NCBI GenBank assembly: GCA_041890495.1
Contig: CP169086.1
Location: forward strand, 3,162,001-3,226,000
DNA length: 64,000 bases
Reading direction: 5' to 3'
From: Escherichia boydii
GTDB taxonomy: Bacteria > Pseudomonadota > Gammaproteobacteria > Enterobacterales > Enterobacteriaceae
The translations under genes were made by a program, and so were the position numbers. The notes below the pieces were generated by a model, which made no database searches, was not told the origin of the DNA, and worked only from the letters and a program-made list of their open reading frames with translations. Positions 1 to 9,337 of this stretch are shown piece after piece (the first letter of the stretch is position 1; each line of letters starts with the position of its first letter).

Positions 1-2
1 AT

Positions 3-479
3 GACCAGAAATCGTTCCTGCATAATCTTACAGAGGTTCGTTACACCGGTGGGAACGTTGACTACCTCAGCCGCCGACACTTCTTCTCCGACTGGTTCAC
101 CTCCGCACCACGAAATGCCCGGGACGTCACGCCAGATATCAGCCCTGGCTATGCCGTGGCGGACAAACAGCTTAACCGTAAACCGGACGGGGGGGAGTAC
201 ATCCCGGGGCTGGGCATTCACCCCCGAAGAATAAATTACATTCCCGGAAAGGCCATCAGTCAGCAGGTGCTAGACCATATGAAAACCGGTGATTATGTGG
301 GCGTCTACTCTCCGCTTGACGGTCTGGACGTTTCCCACGTGGGTATCGTGGTCCGCCACGGCGGGCAGGTATGGTTCAGAAATGCCTCCTCGCTGGGCGC
401 CAACAGAAAAGTGGTGGATTCTCCGTTCCTGGAGTACATGCGCGCTAAGCCGGGCATTGTCGTACTGAGGGCCGAGTGA
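3..479 (+). CDS. DUF1460 family protein, 5' end outside window
   Basis: The open frame runs from the window edge to TGA at 479, giving about 158 residues of the C-terminal part. It reads ...TEVRYTGGNVDYLSRRHFF..., then GDYVGVYSPLDGLDVSHVG and a C-terminal stretch ending PGIVVLRAE. This pattern (an early RHFFSDW block, a late DVSHVGI block with its histidine) is typical of DUF1460 (PF07313), an NlpC/P60-like fold annotated as N-acetylmuramoyl-L-alanine amidase-like. The catalytic cysteine would lie upstream of the window and cannot be checked. The NlpC/P60 lipoprotein gene follows after 24 bp on the same strand, so the two probably form an operon acting on peptidoglycan. Family assignment is from memory of the motif. 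Confidence 0.7.
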   Translation, partial: DQKSFLHNLTEVRYTGGNVDYLSRRHFFSDWFTSAPRNARDVTPDISPGYAVADKQLNRKPDGGEYIPGLGIHPRRINYIPGKAISQQVLDHMKTGDYVGVYSPLDGLDVSHVGIVVRHGGQVWFRNASSLGANRKVVDSPFLEYMRAKPGIVVLRAE

Positions 480-503
480 CCCGCTCATTACCTGATCCGC
501 CGT

Positions 504-2026
504 ATGAAAAGAATCCAGATACCGGAAGGAATAAAGCCTCTTTGCCTGATTGTTCCCCTACTGTTATCGGCATGCCACACTGCTCCGTACAAGATGGGGG
601 TAAATGACGTAGCGACTGCCGGCCATGTGCCGGCAGACTATATCGACCCGACCAAATCGCTGTTTCCGCTGGGAAATTACCCGCAGTCCGTCGATAAATG
701 GCTCCCTCCAGGCTCGGATATGCACGTTCCCGTTATGGATACCGCTGCACAGCAGCGCCACTTTTCTGACCTGAAATCCCGTTATTTTGGTATGGGGGCG
801 GGCGAAAAGTCGCCCTGGAACCCTTCTTACATAGCATCAGTCCTGAGTAAAGGGACTGAAGCCCCCCGCGACGCCAGCATCAGGAAGTATCTGGGGGAGC
901 ACAGTGTTTCCTGGGGCGAGAACTTCAGGATACACCCGGACAGCTGGAAACAGCTGGTAAGGAATAACGCGACGACCAGTGTCGATCGTGTTTATCGCCC
1001 TTCGGAACGGGGAATTGCCGTCAGGGAAACACTGGTCAGGGTTCTTCCGACCGCCGATCCGGCTTATGACGATCCCCGTCAGGCCGGGCAGGGTTACCCT
1101 TTTGACAATTTACAGATGTCATCTGTCCGTCCCGGCACTCCCGTCTACGTGCTGGCGGCCAGCCGCGACAGGCGCTGGAAATACATTTTGTCCCCCACGG
1201 TCACCGGGTGGGTGCGCAGCGAAGATATTGCAGGGGTGGACCAGCAGTTTGTTACCGAATGGCTGACGCTGGCGGATAAAAACCTGGGAGCATTTATTAA
1301 AGAACCGGTTTCCGTTCATGAGGGTGGACAGTATTATTTTACTGCACGTCCCGGAACCATTCTGCCATTCAGAAACAGACAGCCCGGCTTTTTTGACGTT
1401 ACTGTGCCCGTACGTAAAAGTGACGGCCGCGCACAGATTCGCCAGGTCAGACTCCAGGAAGATGAGTTTGTCGCCATGCCATGGGAAATGACACCCGGAA
1501 ATATAGCTGTACTGATGAAGTCGATGAGTTTGTCGCCATGCCATGGGAAATGACACCCGGAAATATAGCTGTACTGATGAAGTCGATGAGCGGCAGGCCC
1601 TATGGCTGGGGAAATTATAACTTCTATAATGACTGTTCTGCCGAAATGCGCAGCCTCATGATGCCCTTTGGGATATTTCTTCCCAGAAACTCAGCGGCAC
1701 AGATCCAGGCCGCAGCCCGGATTGTCGACCTTAGCCAGGAGGACATCAGCACACGGCTTCATTATCTCACGGAGCATGGCAGGCCGTTTACCACGCTCGT
1801 ATACATTCCCGGACATATCATGCTGTATACCGGTAATACGGTCATTAACGGACAGAATGTACCAATGACATACCAGAATATATGGGGACTACGACCGGCA
1901 GATTCCGGCAGCCGCAGTATCATTGGCGGTGCCGTATTTTTACCCCTGCTTGCCTCTTATCCGGAGAACCCGGGTCTGGTATCACTGGTCGATAAGACGC
2001 AGTTTAAGCTGGGTTTTATTGAATAG
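504..2026 (+). pseudogene. NlpC/P60 SH3-domain lipoprotein, frameshifted by a 62-bp tandem duplication
   Basis: The N-terminal part begins MKRIQIPEG and has a lipobox LSAC with the lipidated cysteine at residue 24, so the product should be an outer- or inner-membrane lipoprotein. An SH3-like middle region (around VYVLAASRDRRWKYILSP) is followed by the NlpC/P60 peptidase region, with the presumed catalytic Cys in FYNDCSAEM and a His in PGHIMLYTG. The frame from 504 stops at 1553 and the catalytic part is read in another frame up to 2026. Removing one copy of a 62-bp repeat at 1461-1584 joins both parts into a 486-residue protein. As sequenced, the product would end before the catalytic cysteine, so the gene is probably inactive. 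The likely role was cutting peptide cross-links in peptidoglycan. Confidence 0.8.
1461..1584 (+). repeat. 62-bp perfect tandem duplication inside the NlpC/P60 gene
   Basis: The unit starting GATGAGTTTGTCGCC at 1461 repeats exactly at 1523, and a third partial match (GATGAG) follows at 1585. Because 62 is not a multiple of three, the duplication shifts the reading frame. It looks like replication slippage between the 6-bp GATGAG ends. Confidence 0.95.
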
Positions 2027-2060
2027 CGGAAACTATTTACTCTGCTGTGTGAATATTATG

Positions 2061-2087
2061 GTGACCGCCCTGGCGGTCACTTATTTC
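2061..2087 (+). terminator. Hairpin terminator between convergent genes
   Basis: GTGACCGCC and GGCGGTCAC (2061-2080) form a perfect 9-bp stem with a 2-nt loop, followed by TTATTTC. It lies 34 bp after the NlpC/P60 stop and before the convergent GH18-like gene. Confidence 0.7.
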
Positions 2088-2111
2088 AGAATCATGCGAA
2101 TATCTGATTTT

Positions 2112-2864
2112 TTATTTCCACAGCCTGCCTTTGATTATTTTATAATGTTCATCTTTTAAATCTTCATGTTTCCATATAAATAACCCTCCAAGATTAAAGT
2201 CGAGCACCTGATCGATGAAATAATTTAAATTCCATTCATTCAGTCCACGTGTTGTCAGGGCCAGGATACATTTCTTTTTTTCGGCACCGTGCTCTAACAT
2301 CCGTTTCAGGGCAGGAATAACGTTGCCGGTAATGTCCTCTTTACTCAACATCGCTGAAGCATAGCAGTAATGGATAAAGCGGTCACACTGACCTGACTGG
2401 ATGATATCTTTAACCTTTTCGTTCAGTTTTTTACCGTTATCTGTAGCCGGATGATTGTAAGAATATCCGGCAATAAAACCAAAACTGGTTTCTTTCTGGC
2501 ATTTTTTTAACTGCTTCATTGCCTCAATGACGAGACCGGTGTTCATATTGCATTCATCATCAAAGTCCACGCCATCCCAGCCCCGGCTTTTTGTGGCTTC
2601 AGCAATCCGCAATACTTCATCCTTATTTGAAGGTTTTCCTTCAGGAGAGCACCCACCTCCGCCATAGACCCAGAGCGTCCTCCCTTTAAAATCGGGAGTG
2701 TTATCGGGTTTATCCTGCTTTTCCGGACTCCAGCCGGGGCTGGCCGGCGTCCCTGTTGTCAGTCCGTCAAGGTTTGTCACCATGCCATACATCATGACGT
2801 CGAATTATTTAAGAGGCTTGGTCGACAGTGACTGACTCCATCCACCTAATATAAACTTATTCAT
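2112..2864 (-). pseudogene. GH18-like glycoside hydrolase with early stop codon
   Basis: The intended start is the ATG at 2864, with an AGGGAG ribosome site just upstream and the amidase stop 13 bp before it. It reads MNKFILGGWSQSLSTKPLK and then meets TAA at 2807-2805 (codon 20). The frame continues as FDVMMYGMVTNLDG and stays open to 2112. The core carries the DGVDFDDE motif, matching the GH18 catalytic DxxDxDxE pattern with the last E as acid/base. The full product would be about 250 residues, a small single TIM-barrel-type domain. Translation from the internal ATG at 2795 would lack the first beta-strand and has no clear ribosome site. Substrate (chitin-like or peptidoglycan glycan) is unknown. 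It lies in an operon behind the amidase. Confidence 0.65.
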
Positions 2865-2877
2865 AACCTGTATCTCC

Positions 2878-3639
2878 CTATTTGTATTTTTCCACAAGAG
2901 CATAAAGGATCGCGGCAGTTTCAGTATCCAGCTTACCGCTGTAATTACAGGGTCGAAAATGCAGCTGGAATGCACGGATTAACTGAGCATAACCGGCATC
3001 ACTTCCCGAACCTGAAATGTCGTAACCATACCGTTTCAGCATTCCGGTCACATCATCTTTCGAAGGTAACGAATGGCTAAACTGCTCAACATATTTATGC
3101 TTTGTTTCCTCATCAAACCATGCCCCGACGCCGGCTGCGTAAAGCTCTTTCCACGGGAAAGCTGAACCCGGATCGCTTTTTCTTCCGGGGGCAATATCAC
3201 TGTGTCCGACAACATTCACGGGCGTAATATCCGGATAGCGTTGAAGGATATTTAATGCCAGTTCTTTGATTGCATCAATCTGGACTGGATTATAGGGCGG
3301 AAATGTAAATACTCCGTTATTATCGGTAGCCAAATTAACCGTCTCAATCCCTATTGAGGTATCGTTCAGATTACTGCGACCGGCCCACGAACTGACCCCT
3401 GCATGCCATGCACGTTCATTCTCATCAACCAGATTAAAAATGCGCATATCTTTAAAACCGGCACCTGCATATGATTTATCTGAAGGGTCCGGGACAAGGT
3501 AATGGGCGCTGACCGAAGAACCTGTCAGCGCAATAATCGAGTTTTCAAAATCGAGTGCGGTATAATGCATTATCAGAAAACGGACTCGCCGATTAAAACC
3601 TTTAACGGAGCGATAACTATTATAATCAACCTGATACAT
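2878..3639 (-). CDS. AmiD-type N-acetylmuramoyl-L-alanine amidase
   Basis: The protein (253 aa from the ATG at 3639, which has AAAGGAG upstream; a longer start at 3678 exists) has an Amidase_2 domain followed by a C-terminal peptidoglycan-binding helical domain from about residue 190. Zinc ligands are visible as H25 in IMHYTA and as the H and D of VVGHSDIAPGRKSDPG, the same H-x9-D spacing as in E. coli AmiD. WHAGVSSW and the SIGIE strand are also family hallmarks. It should cleave the bond between muramic acid and L-Ala. No signal peptide is visible, which differs from the lipoprotein AmiD and is compatible with a phage-type endolysin or a secreted effector. It is followed after 13 bp by the GH18-like gene. 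Confidence 0.85.
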   Translation of the reverse strand: MYQVDYNSYRSVKGFNRRVRFLIMHYTALDFENSIIALTGSSVSAHYLVPDPSDKSYAGAGFKDMRIFNLVDENERAWHAGVSSWAGRSNLNDTSIGIETVNLATDNNGVFTFPPYNPVQIDAIKELALNILQRYPDITPVNVVGHSDIAPGRKSDPGSAFPWKELYAAGVGAWFDEETKHKYVEQFSHSLPSKDDVTGMLKRYGYDISGSGSDAGYAQLIRAFQLHFRPCNYSGKLDTETAAILYALVEKYK

Positions 3640-3751
3640 ACAGACTCCTTTCACATGTTGTAATTTATTGTTCTCCACATTGTCAGAGTCGGTTCACCCG
3701 GATGAGTTCATAAAAAACTCAGCTATTGTGATTTATATCGCAATTTAAATC

Positions 3752-3782
3752 CTGACCACCATCACAAAATGATGCTGGTCAG
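3752..3782. repeat. Imperfect hairpin upstream of the amidase
   Basis: CTGACCA at 3752 pairs with TGGTCAG at 3776 and an inner CATCA pairs with TGATG. The hairpin sits between the amidase and the decayed resolvase. No T tract follows, so a terminator role is doubtful. The 150 bp from 3679 to 3831 hold nothing else I recognise, and no Tn3 inverted repeat is visible there. Confidence 0.4.
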
Positions 3783-3831
3783 ATTCTCTTCTTACTACTT
3801 ATTATTCCCGTTGCCAGTAAGTCTCTATGGC

Positions 3832-4416
3832 TTAATCTATTCGACTGCCGATGCGCACAAGCGTTCGGTAAATTGTTGGTCTCGATACTGAAAATAGCTC
3901 AGCCAGATCGCTGATTGAATACTCACCGGTTTTATGCATCCGGCATAACTCCTTCTGTTGTTTGTCTGACAGCTTTGGTTGTTTCCCCCGCAATTTCCCT
4001 TTTGCGCGCGCAATAGCCATTCCTTCGCGGGTACGCAGCCGTATCAGGTCACCTTAAAACTCAGCGAACGTAGCCAGCACGTTAAAGAACATTTTCCCCA
4101 TCGGGTCTGCCGGATCATAGAGGCTGGTTCCCAGAGCAAGCTTCACACCTCTGAGTTGCAGAGCGTCTGCGATCTCCCGGGCGTCAGGAACTGAACGGGC
4201 CAGGCGGTCAAGCTTGGGAACAACCAGCGTGTCACCACTACGAACAGCGGCCAACGCCTGGTCCAGGCCAGGCCTTTGCCGGTTCGAACCGGTTAGGCCT
4301 TTATCGATATAAATTCTGTCCGGGGAGACGCCGAGTTTTACCAGCGCTTCCTGTTGTGCGGTTAAATCTTGCTTATCAGTAGAACAACGGGCATAGCCGA
4401 TCCGTATTTCAGTCAT
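3832..4416 (-). pseudogene. tnpR: Tn3-family serine resolvase, interrupted by TAA
   Basis: From the ATG at 4416 it reads MTEIRIGYARCSTDKQ, the resolvase N-terminus with the nucleophile Ser in RCSTDKQ, then DRLARSVPD and the E-helix up to VLATFAEF. Here an in-frame TAA (4056-4054) replaces the usual acidic residue of FAEFE. The same frame continues as GDLIRLRTREGMAIARAKGK and the C-terminal helix-turn-helix (SDLAELFSVSRPTIYR), ending at 3832. Reading through gives 194 residues, close to the family length. The truncated product would lack DNA binding. It is divergent from tnpA, as in Tn3 itself. Confidence 0.85.
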
Positions 4417-4564
4417 AAAGTGTACGTTTAAGGGGCCATGAAAGAGATTGATACCGTACCAGCTATATGAGACAACGTCAGCAGTGATTTTTTCTAGGGT
4501 ACATAAATGTATTTTCTCTGTCCGTTGAGCGATCCTCTTACGGACACGATTAATCGGGGTCAGG
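4417..4564. promoter_or_regulatory. Probable res region between divergent tnpR and tnpA
   Basis: The 148-bp divergent gap contains the inverted repeat TGTCCGT (4519) and ACGGACA (4540), similar to Tn3 resolvase sub-sites. In Tn3-type elements this gap holds the recombination site and both promoters. The exact sub-sites were not resolved. Confidence 0.5.
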
Positions 4565-7500
4565 ATGACAACTCGTGGCAAAGCAACAGGCAAAAGTGAA
4601 CGACTGGCCGTTTTAAATAATGCCGAGCAGGAAGCGCTGTATGGTCTCCCTGATTTCGATGATGCACAGCGGCTGGAATTCCTGGCGCTGGATGAATCTG
4701 AGCTGGCACTGGCCTGTAGTCGTCAGGGGCTTCACGCTCAAATTTATTGCATCCTCCAGATCGCTTACTTTAAAGCCAAACACCTGTTTTTCCGCTTCGG
4801 GTGGAGTGATGTTAAGGATGACTGTAATTTTATCCTGAGCCGTTATTTTCACGGTGAGCCACTTACTGAGCAGACCCTCACTAAGCATGAGCGCTATGCT
4901 CAGCGGGAAAAAATTTGCGCCCTTTACGGTTACCGACCGTGGTCATCTGCACTGTTTTCACAACTCGAATATCAGGCCATTCACATTGTTCGTCGTGATG
5001 TGACTCCTGGCTTTGTCGCCACGGAGCTGATCATATGGCTCAACGAACATAAAATCATCCGCCCTGGTTACACCACGCTCCAGGAGGTGGTGAGCCGGGT
5101 TCTTTCTGATGAAAGGCTGCGGCTGGGGCATATTCTGGCGGAGCGGCTTGATGACACGACAATTACCGAGTTGGATAAGCTGATTGAGCGTGATGATACG
5201 CTTTCCCGGCTCGCGGTTCTCAGGCAGGATGCGCGTGACTTTGGCTGGCGCCAGATGGTCCACGAACGGGAAAAACGGGCTATCCTGGAGCCACTACACC
5301 GCAAAGCCTGTGACATCTTACCGGCACTGAATATTTCCCAGCAAAACCTGTTGTACTATGCCAGCCTGGCAAATTTCTATACCGTTTACGATCTCCGCAA
5401 CCTGAAGGCCGGACAGACCCGCCTTTACCTGCTGTGCTATGCCTGGGTTCGTTATCGCCAGTTCAGCGACAACCTGGTGGACGCGATGTTTTTCCATATG
5501 AAACAGCTTAAGGATGAAAGCCGCAGCACGGCTAAACAACTTATGGCTGACGTGCAGGAAAAACACCGACGCGAAACATCCAAAATCGGGCGTCTGCTGT
5601 CGCTTTATGTTGATGACAGCGTTCCTGACCCCACGACCTTTGGTGAAGTCCGCCGGCGTGCCTGGAAAATCATGCCGCGGGAGGCACTGAAAACCACTGC
5701 ACAGCGCATGAGTGTAAAACCCGTCAGTAAGCTGGCGTTGCAGTGGCAGGCCGTGGACGGTATGACGGCATTAATCCGGCGTCACCTGCGGCCATTATAC
5801 CTGTCACTCGACCTCACCAGCGTGGTCCGGGACAGTCCGTGGGCTGAGGCGCTGAACTGGCTCAGAATGGTGTTCAGCAAAAAGCAGACACTTTCGCAGC
5901 GGCAGCTGACGGAGTGCCCGCCGGAAACGTTACCCTCGCGGCTGCGCCCATACCTGCTGGAGTCTGGCGAAGATGGAGAACCCACAGGCCTGAATGCCGG
6001 GCGCTATGAGTTCTGGCTCTATCGCCAGATAAGAAAGCGTTTTCAGGCGGGTGAATTCCACCTCAATGACAGTCTCCGGCACCGCCATCTTTCTGATGAG
6101 CTGGTACCGGAAGGGGCATAGGCAGCAGTGCTGGCTGAAATGAACATCCCATTTTTGCAAAAGCCGATTAAAACGCAGCTAAAGGTGCTGGAGTCCGAAC
6201 TACACCGGCAGTGGAAAGCCTTCAACCGTGAGCTGAAGCAGGGGAAGCTAAAACATCTGGAATACGATAAAGAAACGCAGAAGCTGACCTAGCATAAATC
6301 AGTGGTCAGTCGTAATAAGGAGCAGAACAAGCGTTTTTATGAGCAACTTCCATTCTGTGATGTGACCGATGTTTTCCGCTTTGTTAACGAACAGTGCCGA
6401 TTTCTTCATTCTATGAAGCCGCTACAACCCCGTTATGCCAAAAAAGAAGCGGATGCAGACAGCCTGATGGCGGTCATCGTTGCGCAGGCGATGAACCATG
6501 GTAATCATGTCATGGCGAGAACCAGCGATATTCCGTTCCATGTTCTGGAAACCACGTACGAACAGTACCTTCGCCTGGCGTCGTTGCTGACGGCCAATGA
6601 CTGTATCACCGATGCCGTAGAAGCACTGCCGGTCTTCCCGCTCTATTCGTTTGATCCGGAGACTCTTTATGGAGCCGTTGACGGGCAGAAATTTGGTATT
6701 GAGCGTCCGACAGTGAAAGCCCGGTATTCACGTAAATATTTTGGTCGCGGTAAAGGCATGGTGGCTTACACACTGCTGTGTAACCACATCCCAATCAACG
6801 GATACCTGATTGGCACAAACGACTACGAAGGTCACCATGTCTTTGATATCTGGTACCGTAACACTTCAGCAGTGAAGCCTGCGGCCATTACCGGTGACAT
6901 GCACAGCATCAACAAGGCCAACTTTGCGATCCTGCACTGGTTTGGCCTGCGATTTGAACCTCATTTTACTGACCTGAACAGACAGTTGTCGGAGTTGTAC
7001 TGTACCAGAGAGCCCTCGACATATAAGAAGTGCCTGATTCAGCCTGCCGGACAGATTGACCTGGAACTTATTACCCGTGAAAAAAGCAATCTCGAGCGCA
7101 TTGTCGCCACGCTGGGGCTGAAGGAAATGACGCAGGGAACGTTGATCCGCAAATTATGCACATATACAACGGCTTATCCGACAAGACAGGCGGTATTTGA
7201 ATATGACCGGCTGGTTCGCAGTATTTACACGCTGAAGTATCTGCGCGATCCCCAGCTGGAACGAAACATCCGCCGCTCCCAGAACCGGATTGAATCTTAT
7301 CACCAGCTCCGTGCTGCCGTCGCCAAAGTCGGTGGAAAGAAAGAGTTAACCGGGAAAAATGACATTGAAACAGACATCAGTAATCAGTGCGGACGGTTGA
7401 TCTGCAACGCGATCGTTTATTACAACTCAGCGATCCTGTCGCGATTACTGGAACGGCTGGAAGCAGAAGGCAACGATAAGGGCATTGAGGCTTTGACCCG

Positions 7501-7601
7501 GATATCGCCAGTATATCTTGCTGAACGGGCATTATACCTTCCAGAGCAGCAATGAAATTATTGACCTGGATGCACTGGTTGCCGGGCTGAAACTGAGGTA
7601 A
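4565..7601 (+). pseudogene. tnpA: Tn3-family transposase (element 1), two amber codons and a 3' frameshift
   Basis: The frame starting at 4565 covers the whole TnpA length (about 1000 codons) but has TAG at 6119-6121 and at 6290-6292. The segments read ...DELVPEGA, then AAVLAEMNIPFLQKP...YDKETQKLT, then HKSVVSRNKEQNKRFYEQ... The second amber replaces the tryptophan I recall in the LTWHK motif; the first probably replaces Gln. The DDE domain is visible as YGAVDGQKFG, AITGDMHSINKAN and the glutamate of LERNIRRSQNRIE. Near the 3' end (about 7510-7520) the frame shifts: the expected C-terminus, ILLNGHYTFQSSNEIIDLD and VAGLKLR, lies in another frame and ends at 7601. The element is dead in cis. 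Confidence 0.85.
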
Positions 7602-7633
7602 CGGAAATTTCGGCGGTTCCGGCGTAGAACCCC
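7596..7633 (+). repeat. Right terminal inverted repeat of Tn3-family element 1
   Basis: The stretch right after tnpA ends in GTAGAACCCC at 7633. Read on the minus strand it starts GGGGTTCTACGCCGGAAC, the GGGG start typical of 38-bp Tn3-family ends. No matching left end was found between 1 and 3831, so the left side of the element seems lost. Confidence 0.6.
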
Positions 7634-7805
7634 AATCAGATTATAGCTGTGGCACAACAGGCGGGTGACCGCCCCGCGCCAGATTTCTTCCACAGCGTGC
7701 TTTTTAAAAAAAGATATCGCGCCAAACGCCGTGTTTATTATCGAGTCCGCCGCGGGTGACGGACAGGTGAATGCGCGGGTGCTGGTTGAGCTGACGGCCG
7801 TACGT
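7634..7805 (-). pseudogene. IS91-family transposase fragment
   Basis: On the minus strand the sequence reads QHPRIHLSVTRGGLD, then HGVWRDIFF, and after a 1-bp shift FFKKHAVEEIWRGAVTRLL. The HIHLSVTRGG-like block is a hallmark of IS91/IS801-type (Y2 rolling-circle) transposases. Only about 170 bp remain, wedged exactly between the right end of element 1 and the left end of element 2. It is a scrap without function. Confidence 0.65.
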
Positions 7806-7852
7806 GGGGTTTGAGGGGCAATCGTGTAAAAAACCACGCTAAGGAGATAATT
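7806..7852 (+). repeat. Left inverted repeat of the Tn3-family transposon
   Basis: Starts GGGGTTTGAGGGGCAATCGT. It matches the reverse complement of 12396-12442 with four differences (positions 2, 13, 18 and 34 of 47). Confidence 0.85.
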
Positions 7853-7889
7853 TGTTGTTTTAAAGGGAATTTAATCAAATCCACATGTT

Positions 7890-7917
7890 TTAAGAAAACC
7901 CGGCGAGCGCCAGGTTT
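7890..7917 (-). terminator. Terminator after tldi1
   Basis: On the minus strand, AACCTGGCG and CGCCGGGTT form a stem with a 2-nt loop followed by TTCTT. It lies 10 bp after the tldi1 stop and ends the hcp-tlde1-tldi1 transcript inside the transposon. Confidence 0.6.
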
Positions 7918-7927
7918 GTTCTGAGGA

Positions 7928-8395
7928 TTACTTTGCTGGTTTTTGTGCTGTTTCTTGTCTGACTTCGTCAATCGTGTCACGCATATTGCTCAGACATTCT
8001 GCAGCTGGCGTTCCAGCCTTTTCCAGCACGGGTTCTGCCTTCGCGAAATACTCCTCAATCTCCATCTGATTTGCATGTGTGATTAAAGGTATACCGCATA
8101 CCATTGATGTGCCGAACCGCTGCTTTAAGGCGTCGGTACTCTTGTCCAGCGAGCTGGTTGCGTTAATTACAGATATTGGGTCTTTAATCAACGCCATGCT
8201 AAGAGCTGTAGTCAGTTCTTCTGTATGCTCATCGTCAAGGGCATCACCAATACTGTCAATTTTCCCCGGAAATGCATGGAGCGTTTTGTTGTCTGCCTGC
8301 TCTATCCGTTGGATATAAACTTTCCATTCATTTGATGATGCTATGCAGGAAGACGAAATAATGCAGGCACTCAGTAAGATGATTCGCAAAATCAT
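7928..8395 (-). CDS. Tldi1-type immunity protein
   Basis: 155 residues with an N-terminal signal sequence (MILRIILLSACIISSSC), so the product is exported to the periplasm; a lipidated cysteine is possible. The remainder is helical and soluble with two or three cysteines. Its ATG overlaps the tlde1 stop by 4 bp (ATGA), a translational coupling typical of effector-immunity pairs. In the Salmonella Tlde1 system the immunity protein Tldi1 is periplasmic and neutralises an L,D-transpeptidase-like toxin. The assignment rests mainly on position, signal peptide and size; sequence identity to Tldi1 was not computed. Confidence 0.7.
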   Translation of the reverse strand: MILRIILLSACIISSSCIASSNEWKVYIQRIEQADNKTLHAFPGKIDSIGDALDDEHTEELTTALSMALIKDPISVINATSSLDKSTDALKQRFGTSMVCGIPLITHANQMEIEEYFAKAEPVLEKAGTPAAECLSNMRDTIDEVRQETAQKPAK

Positions 8396-8754
8396 CTTAC
8401 TACCTCCAGCGTCTTATCTGTTGACTGGATGATTTTTGTACGGATGGCTGGCCCAAGTATTATGCAGCCCTCAGACGCGAATCCAGGTACTTTCGGCGGC
8501 TTCCTCTCGCCGTGGATACGAAATAAAGAGCGGCCATAACTTTCGCCGGAGGTCTGTGTCAAATTTATGGTAAATGGCCCCTTTGAGTTGGTATGCCCAC
8601 CAATATGCCAGGTGCCGCGAGGAATGGGACCCATACCTCTAACGTGTTGCCGATCCGGGTTGTTTTTGTTGGTCAGATTCCCTGAATAGCCTTTACCCAT
8701 TAACTTACCGTTGTGCCACAGTTCGCCGGTACTCTGGTGGTATATCCATGCCAT
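8392..8754 (-). CDS. Tlde1-type T6SS effector (DUF2778, L,D-transpeptidase-like)
   Basis: 120 residues starting MAWIYHQSTGELWHNG, a start typical of DUF2778. The catalytic signature is visible as H81 in FRIHGE and S94-x-G-C97 in FASEGC, the HX(n)SxGC pattern shared with L,D-transpeptidases. Tlde1 effectors attack peptidoglycan tetrapeptide stems in the periplasm of rival cells after type VI delivery. No signal peptide is present, as expected for an Hcp-delivered effector. It sits 11 bp after hcp and overlaps the immunity gene, so one transcript gives carrier, toxin and antidote. Confidence 0.88.
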   Translation of the reverse strand: MAWIYHQSTGELWHNGKLMGKGYSGNLTNKNNPDRQHVRGMGPIPRGTWHIGGHTNSKGPFTINLTQTSGESYGRSLFRIHGERKPPKVPGFASEGCIILGPAIRTKIIQSTDKTLEVVR

Positions 8755-8765
8755 GTGTTGTTCTC

Positions 8766-9257
8766 CTATGCCGCGCTGCGCTCTTTCCAGGAATCAGAGT
8801 GAATAATATTGCCGTCCAGATATTTCCAGGTGATTTTTTCATACGTCATTTCGAGCACTTCGAGGTGATCGTGACGTTCGTAGTCCGGGTCCTTAACATC
8901 TTCCATAAAGGGAACGACACAGGTAATGCGGGCATTTTCAAGAAATACGTTAAAATATTCTTCTTCCTGCCCGGCGTAATTAATGCGATAGAATTTAAGT
9001 TCGGCAGACTTTAAAAGCTTCCCTGAGCTGACGAACTGATAAAGGTATGGACTGGAAAAGTCCAGCGCCTTGGTCAGGACAAAGGGCGCATGTTCCCGAG
9101 TTGCCGTTATCTTGCCGGACAGATCATCCGTGGGGAGTGATACGCCGTGAGCCAGAGCGGTTATCTCTATGCTTCCCTCACGTTGCTGCACATCAACAGA
9201 GTCTTTGACGGGATTTCCACCATCGTCCTTCAGCCATAAATAAACGGGTATAGCCAT
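8766..9257 (-). CDS. hcp: Hcp family type VI secretion tube protein
   Basis: 163 residues beginning MAIPVYLWLKDDGGN, with GSIEITALAHGV, the APFVLTKALDFSSPYLYQ helix region and YEKITWKYLDGNIIHSDSW near the C-terminus, all standard for Hcp1-type proteins. Hcp hexamers stack into the T6SS tube and can carry small effectors in the lumen. The ATG has AAGGAG about 9 nt upstream. No other T6SS structural gene is in the window, so this is an orphan hcp that would need a T6SS elsewhere on the genome. It heads the three-gene cassette inside the transposon. Confidence 0.92.
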   Translation of the reverse strand: MAIPVYLWLKDDGGNPVKDSVDVQQREGSIEITALAHGVSLPTDDLSGKITATREHAPFVLTKALDFSSPYLYQFVSSGKLLKSAELKFYRINYAGQEEEYFNVFLENARITCVVPFMEDVKDPDYERHDHLEVLEMTYEKITWKYLDGNIIHSDSWKERSAA

Positions 9258-9337
9258 TTATACGAACTCCTTTTTCGTGATTAAAGGAGTGATTTATCAC
9301 CTTCTGTTCCTTTATGGCGGAAACACCACTTTAGTTT

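Noticed and set aside
3752..3782. Hairpin upstream of the amidase as left end of Tn3 element 1
   Set aside because: It does not match the GGGGTTCTACGCCGG end found at 7633, so it is not its inverted repeat.
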